Both the position numbers and the translations under genes were made by a program. Shown in pieces: positions 62,801 through 64,000 of a stretch of 64,000 nt of DNA (its first letter is position 1; each line of letters opens with the position of its first letter). Location of the stretch: positions 62,001 to 126,000 of the forward strand of contig JAOPKE010000009.1 of the NCBI GenBank assembly GCA_025517465.1, given 5' to 3'. This DNA comes from Halobacteria archaeon HArc-gm2. Its GTDB lineage: Archaea > Halobacteriota > Halobacteria > Halobacteriales > Haloarculaceae. The notes under the pieces are model-generated. The model saw only the letters and a list, made by a program, of their open reading frames with translations. It was not told where the DNA came from and ran no database searches.

Positions 62801-64000
62801 ACCCACCGGTGCTGGTCCCCCTGCGACTGGATCCGGACCTCCATGTCGTAGCTCTCGCCGCGTTCGATGGCCGCCTGGAACCTCTCCTGGATGTAGTCTC
62901 GGTCGTCGGGGTGGTAGAGGCCGACGGCCATCTCGACGTCGACCGCCGTGCCGGGTTCCACGCCGTGGATGTCGTACAGTTCGTCCGACCAGGTCATCTC
63001 CGGCGGGTCGGTGGTCAGGTCGAATTCCCACCCACCGATGCGGGCGATCCGTCCCGCCTGTTCGAGGAGGTCCGTGGTCCGTTCGAGTTCGCTCTCCCGT
63101 TCCTTCCGCTCGGTGACGTCCTGGAGCGCTCCCCGGTACTTGACGAGCTCGCCGTCCTCGTAGATCGCGTCGGCCAGCGTGTGTATCCAGCGTACCTCCC
63201 CGTCGTCGGTGATCATCCGTGCCTCGAAGTCAGTGGCCGGCCCCCCCGAGAAGATCGCCTCGAGGTTCTCGCCGACCCGGTCCTGGTCGTCCGGGTGATA
63301 CTTGGCGACGATCTCGTCGAAGTCTATCTCGTCGCCCGGCTCCATGTCGTGGAGCCGGTACATCTCTTCGGACCACCTCGGTTCCGGCGGGTCGGTCGTC
63401 ACGTCGAGTTCCCACCCGCCGATGTCCGCCATCTCCTGGACGCGCTGGAGCAGGCCGGTCGTCCGTTCGAGTTTCCGTTCGTACGTTCGCTGTCTGGTGA
63501 CGTCGATGACGACGCCCTCGATCGCCTCGACCGAGCCGTCGTCGGCGTAGACGCCGCGCCCCTGTTCCTTGACCCAGCGTCGCTCCCCGTCGGCGGTGTC
63601 GATGGGATACAGCAAGAAGAACGGCTCCCGTTCCTCGACCGCCGCCTCGATTTCGGCGGCGATCGCCTCGTTCCGGTCGGCGATCACGTCCTCGTCCCAG
63701 TTCACCTCGCCACTCTCTAGCACTTCGGGGTCGTAGCCGGTGATGTCGCTGACCCCCTCGCTGACGAACTCGGTCCGCCACGGCGGGGCCGCCTCGGACC
63801 GGTAGACGTACCCGGGAACGTTGTCGATAAGCCGCGAGAGCTGCCGTTCCTTCTCCTTGCGCTCGCTGATGTTCCGGCCGATCCCGGCGATCACGTCGTT
63901 CCCGTCAGGGTCCGTCAGCGGCGCCGCGACGAACTCGAGCGGGATCGAATCGCCCTCTTTCGTCCGGTAGTCGACTTCGAGCGGTTCGCCCACGCGGTTC
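59854..64000 (-). CDS. Bat-type multi-PAS/GAF sensor-regulator with C-terminal HTH (start outside window)
   Basis: At least 1380 residues are visible and the frame remains open at the window's edge. Seven PAS/PAC modules are seen, each ending in a conserved link such as DITERKERERELQ. Three of them (about 180-290, 300-410 and 700-810) are close repeats beginning GGWE(V/F/L)D and including YHPDDRD. Two GAF domains follow (about 830-970 and 985-1140), then a Bat-type ligand domain (about 1150-1270), and finally the HTH_10 domain LTDRQLEVLRTAYFAGFFEWPRQSTGEEVAEMLDVTQPTVNRHLRLGQQRLLAQLF. No kinase domain, so signal and DNA binding are in one chain. PAS ligands (light, oxygen, redox) cannot be read. 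Confidence 0.92.
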   Translation of the reverse strand, partial: NRVGEPLEVDYRTKEGDSIPLEFVAAPLTDPDGNDVIAGIGRNISERKEKERQLSRLIDNVPGYVYRSEAAPPWRTEFVSEGVSDITGYDPEVLESGEVNWDEDVIADRNEAIAAEIEAAVEEREPFFLLYPIDTADGERRWVKEQGRGVYADDGSVEAIEGVVIDVTRQRTYERKLERTTGLLQRVQEMADIGGWELDVTTDPPEPRWSEEMYRLHDMEPGDEIDFDEIVAKYHPDDQDRVGENLEAIFSGGPATDFEARMITDDGEVRWIHTLADAIYEDGELVKYRGALQDVTERKERESELERTTDLLEQAGRIARIGGWEFDLTTDPPEMTWSDELYDIHGVEPGTAVDVEMAVGLYHPDDRDYIQERFQAAIERGESYDMEVRIQSQGDQHRWVRALGEAVYEDGEVVKLRGSIQDITEQKERERELRATKNRMQKFIETSPVGVVGTTPDGVVTLWNDAMEQIFGWSAEEVLGEPYPAIPDGDDDDPDPVRQRVLDGEAISQVELERVTKGGERIDVSLSTGPVYDATGDISEVVGYIEDITERKERERELQETNERLNAVIDASPDAIVALDTDGTVTLWNPAAERIFGWREDEILGEPMPIVPAERAEEHADILRRLAGGETVRGAEVLRQTRDGERIELSLSAAPLRDADGTIVGNLGVSEDISRRKERQRELERTKDMLAQAQQLAAVGGWEVDVTSEPYGLTWTDELYHIHGLQPGTDLTVEEAFEFYHPEDRDRIRDAVETIVQAGGRYDEEARIQAADGEQRWIRTIGKAIREDGETVKLRGAFQNITRQKERELALQSLHDATRDLLHTESETEVADLVVETAASLFDVPGVAVYTIDDASNRLVPAAYTDAFETLSDGAPAVGVGDDAAVWNCFATGERVVFDDAETARQSRVFGESVDGGLLVPMGDHGVFVVATDGPRIDDDTRRLAETLVATTEAAFDRLASEADLRKRDAELEAQNQRLRRQIQINDIIRRVDQSLVGATSREEVESAVCDRLVESDDVAFAWIGGFDGDGDELVPRTWAGSGQTYLDTLALDDLEGSAEPSLATARSGEATVVGNVVDRLREDAWRRGALANDFHSVISVPLAVDEYSHGALTVYAGEPDTFGDLERTVFAELGRSIANAINAVSAREALHADTVVELTLQFEDPTGVLARVARDADCDVEYEGISTRSADETRLFFATTGAAADAVADVLEGLYAVTECRLVSESDDGRCLFEVTVSGAVLPSALVDQGASPRSIRATATGMEAVVDLPTSTDVREFVETLREEFPSVELAARRNVERGMGTRQQLLSSLLGELTDRQLEVLRTAYFAGFFEWPRQSTGEEVAEMLDVTQPTVNRHLRLGQQRLLAQLFDEEAPELVAA

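Overview
The window looks like a stretch of chromosome from a halophilic archaeon of the class Halobacteria. It is GC-rich, its proteins are strongly acidic, and many genes have an archaeal TATA box 25-31 bases before the start codon, which implies leaderless transcripts. It also carries haloarchaeal hallmarks: a thermosome with a Gly-Met tail, a 2Fe-2S ferredoxin with an acidic insertion, a Bat-type multi-PAS regulator with a C-terminal HTH, and archaeal S-adenosylhomocysteinase. I cannot name the genus. There is no provirus, CRISPR array, rRNA operon or intact insertion sequence. The only clearly foreign-looking part is an AT-rich patch at 15.6-16.4 kb that encodes an orphan membrane protein.

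Layout: 0-10 kb holds the 3' end of leuS, a small membrane protein, an ornithine cyclodeaminase/alanine dehydrogenase relative, a complete ECF-type vitamin/metal importer operon (S component, fused double ATPase, EcfT), an NTF2-like protein, an aldo/keto reductase and S-adenosylhomocysteinase. 10-20 kb holds an NAD epimerase, a ferritin-like protein, the thermosome, a DCC thiol oxidoreductase, tRNA-Ser(GGA), RidA next to threonine ammonia-lyase, and citrate synthase. 20-30 kb holds a PhoU/RCK_C regulator-like protein, CstA, an ArsA-type ATPase with a small partner, a PiT-type transporter and several small membrane or zinc proteins. 30-40 kb holds a DJ-1 relative, a TAXI-TRAP importer operon (lipoprotein, DUF1850 protein, fused permease), a divergent TFS-like zinc-ribbon protein, upp, a YigZ/IMPACT protein, and hisB with an ACT-domain gene. 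40-50 kb holds two MFS transporters, hisA, a membrane coiled-coil protein, two paralogous PiT transporters, ferredoxin and an A24 prepilin peptidase. 50-64 kb holds hisI, a coiled-coil protein, a winged-helix regulator, a phosphohexomutase, a TetR-MATE operon, a pair of overlapping ABC exporter genes, and a very large PAS/GAF/HTH sensor-regulator that runs off the window.

How genes work together: the ECF operon and the TAXI-TRAP operon are complete importers. RidA next to threonine ammonia-lyase fits removal of the reactive enamine product. hisA, hisB and hisI are present but scattered. The TetR gene overlaps a MATE efflux gene, has an inverted repeat between its TATA box and start codon, and a related palindrome lies before the MFS gene at 41.7 kb.

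The most unusual content is non-coding. A family of structured repeats sits in five intergenic gaps (1.2, 10.1, 39.8, 42.7 and 48.8 kb). Each unit starts with TGAAAGGG, carries a 10-13 bp arm private to that copy, then a conserved AAGCACCGCAG box and usually a GAGGAGCGCAGC-like box, then the complementary arm, and ends in GGGCTTTC; several have a T-rich tail. Units lie in outward-facing pairs at four loci and alone at the fifth. The arms differ between copies but nearly always pair, which suggests conserved RNA structure, though this needs testing.
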